From the NCBI RefSeq assembly GCF_009793335.1, contig NZ_WING01000001.1:2480001-2544000 (forward strand): a DNA stretch of 64,000 nucleotides. Reading direction: 5' to 3'. Under the pieces are notes generated by a model, which saw only the letters and a list, made by a program, of their open reading frames with translations, did no database searches and was not told the DNA's origin. Of this stretch, positions 51,835 through 60,725 are shown piece after piece. The translations under genes and the position numbers were made by a program. The stretch's first letter is position 1. Every line of letters starts with the position of its first letter. The DNA comes from Actinomadura sp. J1-007 (GTDB lineage: Bacteria > Actinomycetota > Actinomycetes > Streptosporangiales > Streptosporangiaceae).

Positions 51835-53141
51835 TCGGCCCCGCGCCCGCGGGGATGGTTCTGGACAATTTACATCTTTCCCGGTCATGTCCAAGTCGGC
51901 CCCGCGCACGCGGGGATGGTTCTAGGCGGTCCGGGGACGGGTGGCCCGGAGAAAGGTCGGCCCCGCGCACGCGGGGATGGTTCTGCGTCAATAAGGAGCG
52001 TCGCAGGTCAGGCACGGTCGGCCCCGCGCACGCGGGGATGGTTCCACGGCCGTGGTCCAGCGCCCCTAGCACCCGCGGTCGGCCCCGCGCACGCGGGGAT
52101 GGTTCCCGGGCGACGCGCCGGTGATCCTGGTACCGGTGGTCGGCCCCGCGCACGCGGGGATGGTTCTTCGACCTTGGCGACGCGACGGCGGAACTCGTGG
52201 TCGGCCCCGCGCACGCGGGGATGGTTCTGGCGGGCGACATTTTCGGGTCCTCTTTGGTGCGTCGGCCCCGCGCACGCGGGGATGGTTCTGCGCCACTGCT
52301 TTTTCACTGTGGGAGACACCGGTCGGCCCCGCGCACGCGGGGATGGTTCCTGGAACACCGCGAGCAAGAACGCGTGCTGTACGTCGGCCCCGCGCACGCG
52401 GGGATGGTTCCCGAGATACCGCAGGACCGCGAGACGTACGCGCGGCGGCCCCGCGCACGCGGGGATGGTTCCAACGAGGGCCCCGGTAGCGGATCGGCTG
52501 CCAAGGCGGCCCCGCGCACGCGGGGATGGTTCGGACGCCGGGGCCGCCCTATGGGAAGCGATGACGGCGGCCCCGCGCACGCGGGGATGGTTCCGGGTTG
52601 GCGATGACGAGCGGCGGCTCCTCGTCGTCGGCCCCGCGCACGCGGGGATGGTTCGATCTCGCCCGCGGGCGAGACGTCGTTGGTCAGGTCGGCCCCGCGC
52701 ACGCGGGGATGGTTCCGATCGGGCGAGCCGGTCCAGGGACGGCACCACGTCGGCCCCGCGCACGCGGGGATGGTTCGTACCGCTACGGGTTGAGCGCGGA
52801 CGGCGCGGAGTCGGCCCCGCGCACGCGGGGATGGTTCCCGGTCCGTCCAGCCCCCGCTGCTGGTCTCCCTGTCGACCCCGCGCACGCGGGGATGGTTCCT
52901 CAAAGCCCTGGGCAACGGCGTCGTTCCCGCAGTCGGCCCCGCGCACGCGGGGATGGTTCCCCCCACACCGTCGACATCTGCCTCACCCGCATGTCGGCCC
53001 CGCGCACGCGGGGATGGTTCGCTCGTTCGGGCCAGCCGTAAAATGAACAAGGCGTCAGCCCAGCGCACGCGGGGATGGTTCGCCTTCGAGGGCGAGCTGA
53101 TCCAGGTCGCGGGGTCGGCCCCGCGCACGCGAGGAGGGTTC
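51835..53141 (+). CRISPR. CRISPR array 3, type I-E, 22 repeats / 21 spacers
   Basis: Repeats recur every 60-61 bp from 51835 to 53114. All but the first read GTCGGCCCCGCGCACGCGG then GGATGGTTC; the first has CCCG in place of CACG, like arrays 1 and 2. Copies at 52444, 52505 and 52566 begin GGCGG. Copies at 52871, 53054 and 53114 are degenerate, marking the old distal end. The leader is on the left, adjoining cas3. Confidence 0.96.
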
Positions 53142-53900
53142 GCTCGATGTTTGCTCGGCGCTCCGCTCCGGGACGGACACAACCACCAGAGCCTCGGGGC
53201 CTCGCGGGCCCGTTCTCGGGTGCGTGACATTTTGCCGTCAGGTCTGTCTTCATCCGGCGATGATGGGCGGGTCGGGCCTTACTGAGCGCGCCGTGGCCCT
53301 ATGACGTGGCGAATGCGCGTGCGACCGACCACCATGCCGGGAATTCTGGGGTGCGCATCTGGCGATGCACTGGTTTCGCGGCTAGGCGGCGGCCAGCCGC
53401 AACCCGTGCACGTAGTCGCGGGCTACGCGTTCCCGGTCGCTTTACAGCAGGCGAAGACGCGGATTCAGCAGCGTCCAGCGCGCCATGCTGCGTTTCCGGC
53501 GCGGCAGTTCGGCCACTTTGCGCTCTCGCTGACGACAGTGAGGTTCCGGTCGCTGACAAAGGCAGAGGCCAGAGCCTGCCGCGGCACCGTCGCACCGTTC
53601 GGCTTCGGCCTTCTGAACAGTGCCGGGGTGCTCGCCAGACGGCTGGAAGGGCTCGACTGCTCCGAACGGTCGCCTGCGTCGGCAGGAAGTACGCCGTGGT
53701 CTCCGATCCGGTTCGCGGACGCGTCTTTCGCACCAGCGGCCACGGCCTGCACCTCTGGGGCGGCGACGGCCGGGCTCTGGCCGCCCTGCCGTCCAGCGAG
53801 TAACGCTACCGATCTGGCCACATGTCGCTCGGCTGGTGTCCTAGCACGCCGCGTACGGGAAGGCGGTGCCCCACCGGCCGACCATGACTGAGCAGCTGAG
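53142..53900. other. Region without a confident gene, probably decayed
   Basis: Plus-strand frames 53301-53891 and 53306-53803 give partly plausible stretches (RKYAVVSDPVRGRVFRTSGH, GLHLWGGDGRALAALPSSE) but no recognisable full domain, and they overlap in two frames. I read it as a broken gene of unknown type. Confidence 0.35.
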
Positions 53901-53924
53901 GACGCTGCTGTTTGGCACACAGGC

Positions 53925-54218
53925 TCCGCCCGCTGCTTCGTCGCGGAATCACAGGACTCCGAGATCATCGGGGACGCCACATGCGCCCTGGACGGAGCGG
54001 AGTACCTCCATATGGACTGCCTGTTCCTGCGCGAGCGCCACCGCGGTCTGAAAGTCGGTCCTCAACTGATGGAGGCTGTCATCGCCGAAGTACACGAGCT
54101 GGGGCTCGCAGATCCGGTGGCGGACCCCGCAGATCGTCTCGTGCCACGCGGGCCGCTTTGTCTTCCAAGGCTCATGCCTACCTGGGCTCGCCGGACGGTC
54201 TACCGGCGGTCCGGTGAC
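53925..54218 (+). pseudogene. GNAT acetyltransferase remnant
   Basis: In one frame: CFVAESQDSEIIGDATCALD, then GAEYLHMDCLFLRERHRGLK and VGPQLMEAVIAEVHELGLA, the beta4-alpha3 acetyl-CoA region of GNAT proteins (RGLKVGP for the usual R/Q-x-x-G-x-G/A). The frame changes near 54105-54115 and the final strand is lost. No start codon region or N-terminal half is seen. Confidence 0.55.
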
Positions 54219-54910
54219 TTGACGGCGTCGGCGGGCGTCTGGTCGGCGGCATGCCGGAGGAGCGTCAGCGTGGTGCGCTCGATGTGGCCGTGGAGCGCGG
54301 CCGAGGCCCTGTCGGCGTCGTGGGCGAGTGCGGCGCGCACGATGCCGTCGTGTTCTGCTCGCACGTCGCGCTCGTAGTCGTGCGCGATGGACCTGGCCCA
54401 GGCTCGGTAGAGTTCGGCGCTGTCGCGCAGGTTGCCGACCAGCTCGATCAGGCGCGGGCTACCGCACCCGCTGCCGAGGGCGTGGTGGAAGTTCCGGTGG
54501 GCGCACATCCAGGCCACGTTGAGTCCGCCTGTGTCGTTCACGTACGGTGTCCTGTCGAGCGCGTGGTGGGCGGCGACCACGCTGGTCTCCCAGCTCAGCT
54601 CCCCACGCTCGATGCTGTCGCGTAGCGCCATCGTCTCGAGCCGCAGCCGCAGCCGGGTGAGATCCTCGAGATCCTCCACGGACAGCGGGATGACGCTGAA
54701 CCCCCGGTTCGGGGCGGCGATCACCATACGCTGCTCGGCGAGCCGGGTCAGTGCCTCCCGAACGACGGTCATGCTCACACCGAACCGTTCGACGAGTGCC
54801 GGCAGTTTCAGCCGTTCGCCCGGCCCGATCCGCCCCTCGATCAGGTCGGCCCGCAGCGTCTCGAAGACGGCCTCCGCGCGCGACTGGCCTCCGCTCTTCG
54901 TCCGGCTCAC
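54200..54910 (-). CDS. GntR-family regulator (FadR subfamily, FCD domain)
   Basis: 236 residues. Winged helix at the N-terminus (AEAVFETLRADLIEGRIGPG, ERFGVSMTVVREALTRLAEQ) and a helical FCD ligand domain with metal-binding residues in AHRNFHHALG, RAEHDGIVRAAL and AALHGHIERT. It is divergent from the BKACE gene, and copies of its probable operator (TATCGATA) lie in the shared promoter and upstream of the deacetylase operon. Likely a repressor released by a carboxylic-acid intermediate of the pathway; the ligand is unknown. Confidence 0.92.
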   Translation of the reverse strand: MSRTKSGGQSRAEAVFETLRADLIEGRIGPGERLKLPALVERFGVSMTVVREALTRLAEQRMVIAAPNRGFSVIPLSVEDLEDLTRLRLRLETMALRDSIERGELSWETSVVAAHHALDRTPYVNDTGGLNVAWMCAHRNFHHALGSGCGSPRLIELVGNLRDSAELYRAWARSIAHDYERDVRAEHDGIVRAALAHDADRASAALHGHIERTTLTLLRHAADQTPADAVKSPDRR

Positions 54911-54972
54911 GAATCAAACCGTCCTTCCGCGTCCGTGGACCTGTCCAGTCCACTGGAGATCGTCGCAGCGAG

Positions 54973-54980
54973 TATCGATA
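54973..54980. promoter_or_regulatory. GntR half-operator near the regulator gene
   Basis: TATCGATAG followed by ACCATATCG, 63 bp upstream of the GntR start. It matches one half of the two larger operators and could serve autoregulation. Confidence 0.55.
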
Positions 54981-55026
54981 GACCATATCGTCCGCGAACT
55001 CTTGCCTGAAAGCTTCAATCTTTTCT

Positions 55027-55056
55027 ACTATCGTTGATCGCAGAGTTTATCGATAG
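55027..55056 (+). promoter_or_regulatory. GntR double operator before the BKACE gene
   Basis: ACTATCGTTGATC, 8 nt, then TATCGATAG, ending 32 bp before ATG 55088. A 30-bp counterpart with the same order and spacing lies at 57188-57217. Confidence 0.7.
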
Positions 55057-55087
55057 TCTCCTTGGACTTCGGAGAAGTGGGCGAGGC

Positions 55088-56008
55088 ATGCTGCGAACCG
55101 AGCAGACGATCATCTCGTGTGCCTTGACCGGCTCGGTGCACACACCGACCTTGTCCGCGCATCTGCCGGTCACGCCGCAGCAGATCATCGATCAGGGTCT
55201 CGAGGCCGTCGAGGCCGGAGCGGCGGTGCTGCACCTGCACGCGCGCGACCCGAGGACGGGGCGGCCCACCGCCAGCGCGAGGATGTTCGACCAGTTCGTC
55301 CCCGAACTGCGGGCCTCCGGCGCGGTCATCAACATCACCACCGGCGGCAGTACCCGGATGACCTGGGAGGAACGGCTCGAAGCCGCGCGGCACCTGTCCC
55401 CCGAGCTCGCCTCACTGAACATGGGCTCGATGAACTTCGTCTTCTCGGGGCCCGCCCACCGCGAGCGCGAGTGGAAGTTCGACTGGGAACGCGACTACCT
55501 GCTCGGATCCGGGGACATCGTCTTCGCGAACACCTTCGCTCAGATCGAGCGGACCCTGCGGGTCCTGGGCGAGACCGGCACCCGCTTCGAGTTCGAGTGC
55601 TACGACGTCGGCCATCTTTACACTCTGGCGCACTTCATGGACCGAGGACTCGTGCGGACACCGCTGCTCGTCCAGTGCATCCTCGGCGTACTCGGCGGGA
55701 TCGGCGCCGACCCGGACAACCTCAGCCACATGCACGCGACGGCGGAGAAGCTCTTCGGTGACGACTACTACCTGTCCGCGTTCGCGGCCGGCCGGCACCA
55801 GACAGCGTTCATCACCCAGTCCGCGCTGCTCGGCGGCCATGTCCGGGTCGGCCTTGAGGACAACCTCTATCTGGAGCGCGGACGCCTCGCGGTGAGCAAT
55901 GCCGAGCAGGTCCGCAAGGCCGCCCGGATCCTCGACGAACTCGGACGGCCCACCGCGACCCCCGACCAGGCCCGCAGCCTGCTCAAGCTCAAGGGCCCCG
56001 GGGCCTGA
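55088..56008 (+). CDS. BKACE-family (DUF849) beta-keto acid cleavage enzyme
   Basis: 306 residues from ATG 55088 (MLRTEQTIISCALTGSVHTP). Zn-dependent TIM barrel with VEAGAAVLHLHARDPRTGRP (HxH zinc ligands), GAVINITTGGS, SLNMGSMNF, ECYDVGHLYTLAHF and VRVGLEDNLYL. Family enzymes condense a beta-keto acid with acetyl-CoA to give acetoacetate and a CoA ester, as in lysine fermentation (Kce) and carnitine degradation. The substrate here is unknown. Under control of the divergent GntR gene. Confidence 0.92.
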   Translation: MLRTEQTIISCALTGSVHTPTLSAHLPVTPQQIIDQGLEAVEAGAAVLHLHARDPRTGRPTASARMFDQFVPELRASGAVINITTGGSTRMTWEERLEAARHLSPELASLNMGSMNFVFSGPAHREREWKFDWERDYLLGSGDIVFANTFAQIERTLRVLGETGTRFEFECYDVGHLYTLAHFMDRGLVRTPLLVQCILGVLGGIGADPDNLSHMHATAEKLFGDDYYLSAFAAGRHQTAFITQSALLGGHVRVGLEDNLYLERGRLAVSNAEQVRKAARILDELGRPTATPDQARSLLKLKGPGA

Positions 56009-56088
56009 GCCCGTTCGGCACCGGGGTGTCAGGGCATGTCCGGGCCGGAGCCTGCCGCATGTCACTCACGACCAGAGCGCGACGCTCA

Positions 56089-56560
56089 CGCTGACTGACC
56101 ATGCGGCGGGCGCGCCTCATTCGCAGCGTTGTCCATGCCGACCGCACGGGCGAGTCTGGCCTGGAAGCCTGACGATCTCGGTGTTCGATGATCCTGCTGC
56201 CGGCGCTGCTTGGCTGTTGGACGTTGAGACGGGCCAGGAGTTGCGGTGTGGCCTGCGCTGGAAGGTCGCCTGCGGGCTGGCTTGCACGACACCGCGTTCG
56301 ATTCGGCGCTGCTGACCTACCTTCGCCGCCGGGCGGCGCAGCCGGTGTGCCCGAGCCGGATCTTCGAGGCGTTCCGGCAGGTCGTCGATGCCACCGGGGT
56401 GCTCAGAGTCGCCAGCGGCGGGTGTTGGCCTCGATCCTTCTTTGAGGACGCAGCCGCTACCCGGTGCATCCTCACCCAGTTGATCGGCGGCTGCGGCCCG
56501 AGCGACCCCGAACACCGCGCTTTCGGGCATCTACGGGGCGGCCGCCCAGTTGGAGAGCAC
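56089..56560 (+). pseudogene. IS1182-like transposase fragment
   Basis: Across frames: CGLRWKVACGLA, LHDTAFDSALLTYLRRRAAQ, PSRIFEAFRQVVDATGVL, then AAATRCILTQLIGG. This follows the N-terminal part of IS1182-type transposases (normally ending in the region before the DDE core). Frame breaks and loss of the catalytic part show it is a relic. Confidence 0.6.
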
Positions 56561-57160
56561 GCCGAGCGTGGTCCTGGTGAACGCGCCGACTCGCGGGTCC
56601 GTTCCACCAGCGAGAGCGTGAGGGTGTCGGTGGTGCCGAACAGCGCGGTGACGACCGTGAGCCCGAGCAGTCGGCGAAGATCTTCAGGATCGTGTCGACG
56701 CTGGCGACCGACTGCGCCTTGATCTCGGTGGAGGAGATCGCCTTCGCCGTCGGGACGGGCGGGCGGCACCGTCGACGATCTTGCGCACCGCCTCCGCCTC
56801 CGCGTCCGCCTCGTCCTCGGCCTTGACCGTAGATCGTCGACGGGTCGCGCGCCGTGAAGGCCGGCCGAAGTCGGTGGGGCGCCGGATTCAGCCCACCCAC
56901 CGGCATCCGAGCCGAGTCGTGGACGCCGCCGATCCGGGCCGAGACCGGTCGGCCGGGCTCGGGCCCTGGCCTGAACGGGCTGCCCTGGGACGACAGGGCG
57001 AGGTACTCGGCGGTGTCGGTGGCGCGCGGCGCGCGTTCTCCACCGTGAACCGGCCGGGCGCCTCGCCGAGCTGGGTCGAGGCCACCGTGACCGGCCTGCT
57101 CAGTTGACCGTTCAGCCTCCAACACGGACAACCGTGCCGTCGAACGATCGACGCGCTCGA
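56540..57160 (-). pseudogene. MacB/FtsX-type ABC-transporter permease fragments
   Basis: Minus-strand pieces in different frames: APGRFTVENARRAP (from the family motif at the cytosolic loop), then SVASVDTILKIFADC, LGLTVVTALFGTTDTLTLSL and VERTRE, the second membrane half of a FtsX-like permease. Large parts are missing, and it meets the transposase relic at about 56550. No ATPase gene remains. Confidence 0.55.
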
Positions 57161-57187
57161 CCGCCAGACGGGCTTGACGTCCACCCA

Positions 57188-57217
57188 ACTATCGTTAATC
57201 ATTATAAGTATCGATAG
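57188..57217 (+). promoter_or_regulatory. GntR double operator before the deacetylase-VOC-FAH operon
   Basis: ACTATCGTTAATC, 8 nt, TATCGATAG, ending 39 bp before ATG 57256; nearly identical to 55027-55056 although the flanking sequence is unrelated. Confidence 0.7.
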
Positions 57218-57255
57218 TTTGCCAACCTGGCCGTGCTGCCGCTGAGAGGTCGCGG

Positions 57256-57951
57256 ATGTCCAACGAAGGAACGAGCCGTAGGCGGGTGACGCTGACGTTC
57301 GACAACGGGCCCTACCCGGGCGTTACCGATGTCGTGCTCGACGTGCTCGCCGCTCACCGTGTCACCGCCGCTTTCTTCGTGGTCGGTGAGCAGCTCAGGA
57401 AGCCGGGCGGACGGCAACTCGCGCGACGGGCCGTGGCGGAGGGCCATCGGATCGGGCATCACACGGCGACCCACACCCTTCAACTCGGCGCCGCCGAGGA
57501 CGCCGACGCGGCGGTCGCCGCGGAGATCGTCGCGGTCGAGCACGACATCGACACGCTCGCCGGCACCAGCGAAACAGAGGGTGAACGCCTGTTCCGGCCG
57601 TACGCGGCCGGCGGTGTGCTCGACAGCAGGGTCTTCAGCCCGGCCGCCGTGCGCTATCTACAGGATCACCGTTACACGTGCGCGCTGTGGAACGTTCTCC
57701 CGCGTGACTGGGAGTACGTGGCCGACTGGCCGGATCGGGCGCTCGCCGAGATCGCGCGCAACGACTGGTCCGTGGTGATCGTCCACGACATGCCCACCGG
57801 CGCCATGGCGCGGCTCCCGGCGTTCCTTGAGGGACTGGACGCCCTCGGCGTGGACGTCGTGGCCGAGTTCCCGGATTCCTGCGTCCCGATCAGGCAGGGC
57901 CGGTTGCAGCACTCACTGTCCCATCTCACCAATGGAGTTGATGTCGCATGA
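57256..57951 (+). CDS. Polysaccharide-deacetylase-like (NodB-fold) protein
   Basis: 231 residues from ATG 57256. NodB-homology motifs: VTLTFDNGPYPGVTDVVLDV (motif 1, TFDNG with Asn in place of the metal-binding second Asp), GHRIGHHTATHTLQL (motif 2, HTATH), LFRPYAAGG (motif 3) and VVIVHDMPTG near the end. No signal peptide, so it is cytosolic. Together with its catabolic neighbours this suggests hydrolysis of a small-molecule amide (as in allantoinase PuuE-like relatives) rather than cell-wall sugars. First gene of a three-gene operon; overlaps the VOC gene by 4 bp. Confidence 0.83.
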   Translation: MSNEGTSRRRVTLTFDNGPYPGVTDVVLDVLAAHRVTAAFFVVGEQLRKPGGRQLARRAVAEGHRIGHHTATHTLQLGAAEDADAAVAAEIVAVEHDIDTLAGTSETEGERLFRPYAAGGVLDSRVFSPAAVRYLQDHRYTCALWNVLPRDWEYVADWPDRALAEIARNDWSVVIVHDMPTGAMARLPAFLEGLDALGVDVVAEFPDSCVPIRQGRLQHSLSHLTNGVDVA

Positions 57952-58526
57952 CGACCAAGAACGGGCTGCCCCTTCGCCTGCACCACCACGCGTGGGTGGT
58001 CGACGACCTCGAGGTCAACCGGCGCTTCTACGAGGACGTGATCGGCCTGCCGCTGGTGGCCACCTGGACCGAGACGGACGAGCTGTTCGGGGCCGAACGC
58101 GTGTACTGCCACACCTTCTTCGGCATCGCCGACGGGGGAGCACTGGCCTTCTTCCAGTTCGCGAACCCGGAGGACACCAAGCTGTTCAAGACCGAGATCA
58201 ACTTCACTCCCTGGCGCCACATCGCGTTGAAGGTGGACCAGGAGCAGCAGGACGCCCTGCGCGAGCGCTTCGCCGAAGCCGGGTACGTGGAGCCGGACAC
58301 CTTCACGGTCGACCACGGGTACTGCGTCTCGCTGTACATCACCGATCCCAACGGCCTGCAACTCGAGTTCGTCGTGGACCCTCCGGACGTGGAAGCCATC
58401 GACGCCGAGCGGCGGCGGACGGCGCACGAGGACCTCGCCCGCTGGCTCGGCGGCGACCACTCCAGCAACAACGCCTGGCGGCCGTCGGACGCCCAGGATC
58501 GACCGAACGCTCGGAACGACCGGTAG
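57948..58526 (+). CDS. VOC-family protein (dioxygenase-like)
   Basis: 192 residues: LRLHHHAWVVDDLEVNRRFY, EDVIGLPLVATWTETDELFG, TPWRHIALKVDQEQQ and LYITDPNGLQLEFVVDPPD. His in HHHAWVV, His in WRHIALK and Glu in QLEFV form the usual 2-His-1-Glu metal site of extradiol-type VOC enzymes. Coupled to the deacetylase-like gene (ATGA). Likely a ring-cleaving or lyase step in the same pathway. Confidence 0.87.
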   Translation: MTTKNGLPLRLHHHAWVVDDLEVNRRFYEDVIGLPLVATWTETDELFGAERVYCHTFFGIADGGALAFFQFANPEDTKLFKTEINFTPWRHIALKVDQEQQDALRERFAEAGYVEPDTFTVDHGYCVSLYITDPNGLQLEFVVDPPDVEAIDAERRRTAHEDLARWLGGDHSSNNAWRPSDAQDRPNARNDR

Positions 58527-58538
58527 CGGGGACCGAAT

Positions 58539-59390
58539 ATGCGCATCGCCAATATGCGGGGCCGGCTGACTCTGCTGACCACGGCCGGCCCCGTGGACGT
58601 CGCCACCGCGAGTGACGGCCGCTTCGGCCCGGATCCGCAGGCAGCCTACGAATCCTTCGACGAATTCAGTGCATGGGCGGCGGCTCAGGGCCCGTCCGCC
58701 GCCGTCGAACTCGACCCGGCGACGCTCGGCGCCCCGGCGCCCGCGCCTCGCCAGGTGTTCGCGATCGGCCTCAACTACCGCGACCATGCGGCCGAGGCAG
58801 GCTCCGCGCTTCCGGACGACCCGGTCGTGTTCACCAAGTTCCCGAGCTCCCTCGCCGGCCCCGACATCGCCGTGCCGCTGCCGTCCGGCTCCGTCGACTG
58901 GGAGGTCGAACTCGTGGCGGTCATCTCCCGGGTCGCGCGCGACGTGACCGTGGAACGGGCGTGGGAGTACGTGGCCGGTCTGACGGTGGGACAGGACCTC
59001 TCGGAGCGGCAGCTTCAACTGCGCGGCCCGTACCCGCAGTTCTCGCTGGGCAAGTCCCATCCCGGTTTCTCCCCGATCGGCCCGGTGCTGGTGACCCCCG
59101 ACGAACTGGCGGACCCCGACGACCTGGAACTCGGCTGCGCGGTAAACGGAGAGCAACTACAGAAGTCCCGCACGGCCGAGATGATCTTCCCTGTCCCGCG
59201 GCTGGTTTCCTACCTGTCCTCGATCGTCACCCTGTACCCGGGTGATGTGATCTTCACCGGTACGCCGTCCGGCGTGGGAGTGGCCCGCGCGCCGCAGCGT
59301 TTCCTGCGCCCAGGCGACGAGCTGCGCAGCTGGATCGAGGGCATCGGGGAGATCCGACAGCGGTTCCAGCCGCAGATCCCGAGCCCCTGA
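58539..59390 (+). CDS. Fumarylacetoacetate-hydrolase (FAH) family protein
   Basis: 283 residues. FAH core: PRQVFAIGLNYRDHAAEAG, DPVVFTKFPSSLAGPDIAVP, VDWEVELVAVISRVARD (metal-binding Glu residues), GLTVGQDLSERQLQLRGPYP, SLGKSHPGFSPIGPVL and GDVIFTGTPSGVGVARAP. Such enzymes hydrolyse C-C bonds of acylpyruvates or decarboxylate/hydrate oxo-acids. It probably acts after the VOC enzyme. Last gene of the operon. Confidence 0.93.
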   Translation: MRIANMRGRLTLLTTAGPVDVATASDGRFGPDPQAAYESFDEFSAWAAAQGPSAAVELDPATLGAPAPAPRQVFAIGLNYRDHAAEAGSALPDDPVVFTKFPSSLAGPDIAVPLPSGSVDWEVELVAVISRVARDVTVERAWEYVAGLTVGQDLSERQLQLRGPYPQFSLGKSHPGFSPIGPVLVTPDELADPDDLELGCAVNGEQLQKSRTAEMIFPVPRLVSYLSSIVTLYPGDVIFTGTPSGVGVARAPQRFLRPGDELRSWIEGIGEIRQRFQPQIPSP

Positions 59391-59606
59391 AACCCCGAAT
59401 CGCGCACCTATCGGCGGGCTTGGCCACTCACCGCCTTATTGATCGCGATCAGCCCGCGGTAACCGGATGACGCCTTGAGCGCGGCTGAGGAACACGACCT
59501 CTACCCGTGCCAGCGACATTCGTGCTCAACCAGAATGGCGTCGTTCGGACTCGCCGCGTGTCCATGGCCTACCGGACTCGTACGGAGCCGCCCGAAGCGC
59601 CCGGTG
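59391..59606. other. 3' region of the FAH operon, no gene seen
   Basis: About 215 bp without a supported frame, leading to the hairpin cluster. Confidence 0.35.
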
Positions 59607-59657
59607 TCGTCCGGCGGATCTAATCCGCCGGACGATAACGGCCCGCACCCGCGGGCC
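59607..59657. terminator. Two consecutive hairpins
   Basis: TCGTCCGGCGGAT / ATCCGCCGGACGA, a 13-bp perfect stem with a 3-nt loop (59607-59635), then GGCCCGC / GCGGGCC with a 4-nt loop (59640-59657). Confidence 0.6.
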
Positions 59658-59734
59658 AACGTGACCGATCCTCTGAAATGGCCCTCCACACCCGAACCTG
59701 CCCTGATGCGCCCCATTCATTGAAGGGAGCGAAC

Positions 59735-59772
59735 GTGGGTGTTGCGGTGGTGGCCACCACCGCAACACCCAC
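59735..59772. terminator. Perfect 38-bp palindrome, probable bidirectional terminator
   Basis: GTGGGTGTTGCGGTGGTGG followed directly by its exact reverse complement, with the axis between 59753 and 59754. It lies between the convergent FAH operon and the nucleotidyltransferase gene. Confidence 0.65.
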
Positions 59773-59843
59773 CTCTCGCTCGCCGTTCTGCCCGGGACAG
59801 GCGCCGTCCAGGAGCGGAGCCAGGCGGCGGAGTGCGGGGCCGG

Positions 59844-60560
59844 TCACCAACCCATTCGGGTGACCTCCTCGCCTGCTTCCTTCACGTCCTTGACGGTGTC
59901 CACGCCGCGCCAGTAACCGTCGATCTTGAATCCGGCCAGGTGTCCGTCGATCGCCAAGCGCGGGAAGGTGGTGTCCTCGTGGTCGCCGCGTTCCGGCAGC
60001 AGCTCCACGATCGACGGTTCGAAGACGTAGCCTCCGCCGTTGACCCAGTAGGGCAGCCTCGGGCTCTGCTCGAACCCCCGGACACGGTCGGCCGCGTCCA
60101 GATCAGCGATGCCCCACGAAGTGCGGTAGGGCGCGAGCGCGATCGTCGCCGCCGCCTCCACCTCGTGGTGCCGGTCAACGAAATCCGCCAGCGAGAACCG
60201 GGTCAGCACGTCGCCGTTGAAAGCCAGCCACCGTTCCTTGGGGAACGGGAGGCGGCCCGCGGCGAACCGCAGCCCCCCGCCCCGGCCAAGGGACTCGGGC
60301 TCGACCGCCAACTCGATCTCCAGCGGCCATCGCCGGCTGCTGACGTGCTCGTCCAGTACCTCGGCCAGATATCCGCACGAGATCACCACATGCTCGACGC
60401 CTCCGCCGACCAGCCAATCGAGCTGCCAGTCCAGGATCGCCTTGCCCGCGATCGGAATCAGCGCCTTCGGAGAGTCCTCGGTCAACGGACGCATCCGCGT
60501 CCCCTGCCCACCGGCGAGAATGATCGCCTGCCGGACCTGCGCTTTCGCTCCGTGAATCAT
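59844..60560 (-). CDS. NDP-sugar nucleotidyltransferase (mannose-1-phosphate guanylyltransferase-like)
   Basis: 238 residues. QAIILAGGQGTRMRPLTEDS (nucleotide-binding signature), PKALIPIAGKAILDWQLDWL, WLAFNGDVLTRFSLADFV (metal Asp), and WRGVDTVKDVKEA. Such enzymes activate sugar-1-phosphates with an NTP for polysaccharide or glycolipid synthesis. The base specificity cannot be told. It stands alone, next to a relic region. Confidence 0.92.
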   Translation of the reverse strand: MIHGAKAQVRQAIILAGGQGTRMRPLTEDSPKALIPIAGKAILDWQLDWLVGGGVEHVVISCGYLAEVLDEHVSSRRWPLEIELAVEPESLGRGGGLRFAAGRLPFPKERWLAFNGDVLTRFSLADFVDRHHEVEAAATIALAPYRTSWGIADLDAADRVRGFEQSPRLPYWVNGGGYVFEPSIVELLPERGDHEDTTFPRLAIDGHLAGFKIDGYWRGVDTVKDVKEAGEEVTRMGW

Positions 60561-60725
60561 GCCCGAACCCTAGTAGGGGACCGGCGAGGACGAGAGTCGT
60601 CCGGCGCATATCCGTCCCGTGGTCGATACTCACCGTAGATCATTTCTTTGGGGGTGAAGCCGAGCGTCTGGCGGTTGTCGTCCGCATGGTGTTTCTCCCG
60701 CCCCCTCAGCCGACGCCCCTGCCCG

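Noticed and set aside
53301..53891. 196-residue plus-strand gene after array 3
   Set aside because: Overlapping frames are equally open, no domain is recognisable and codon pattern is poor; listed only as a decayed region.
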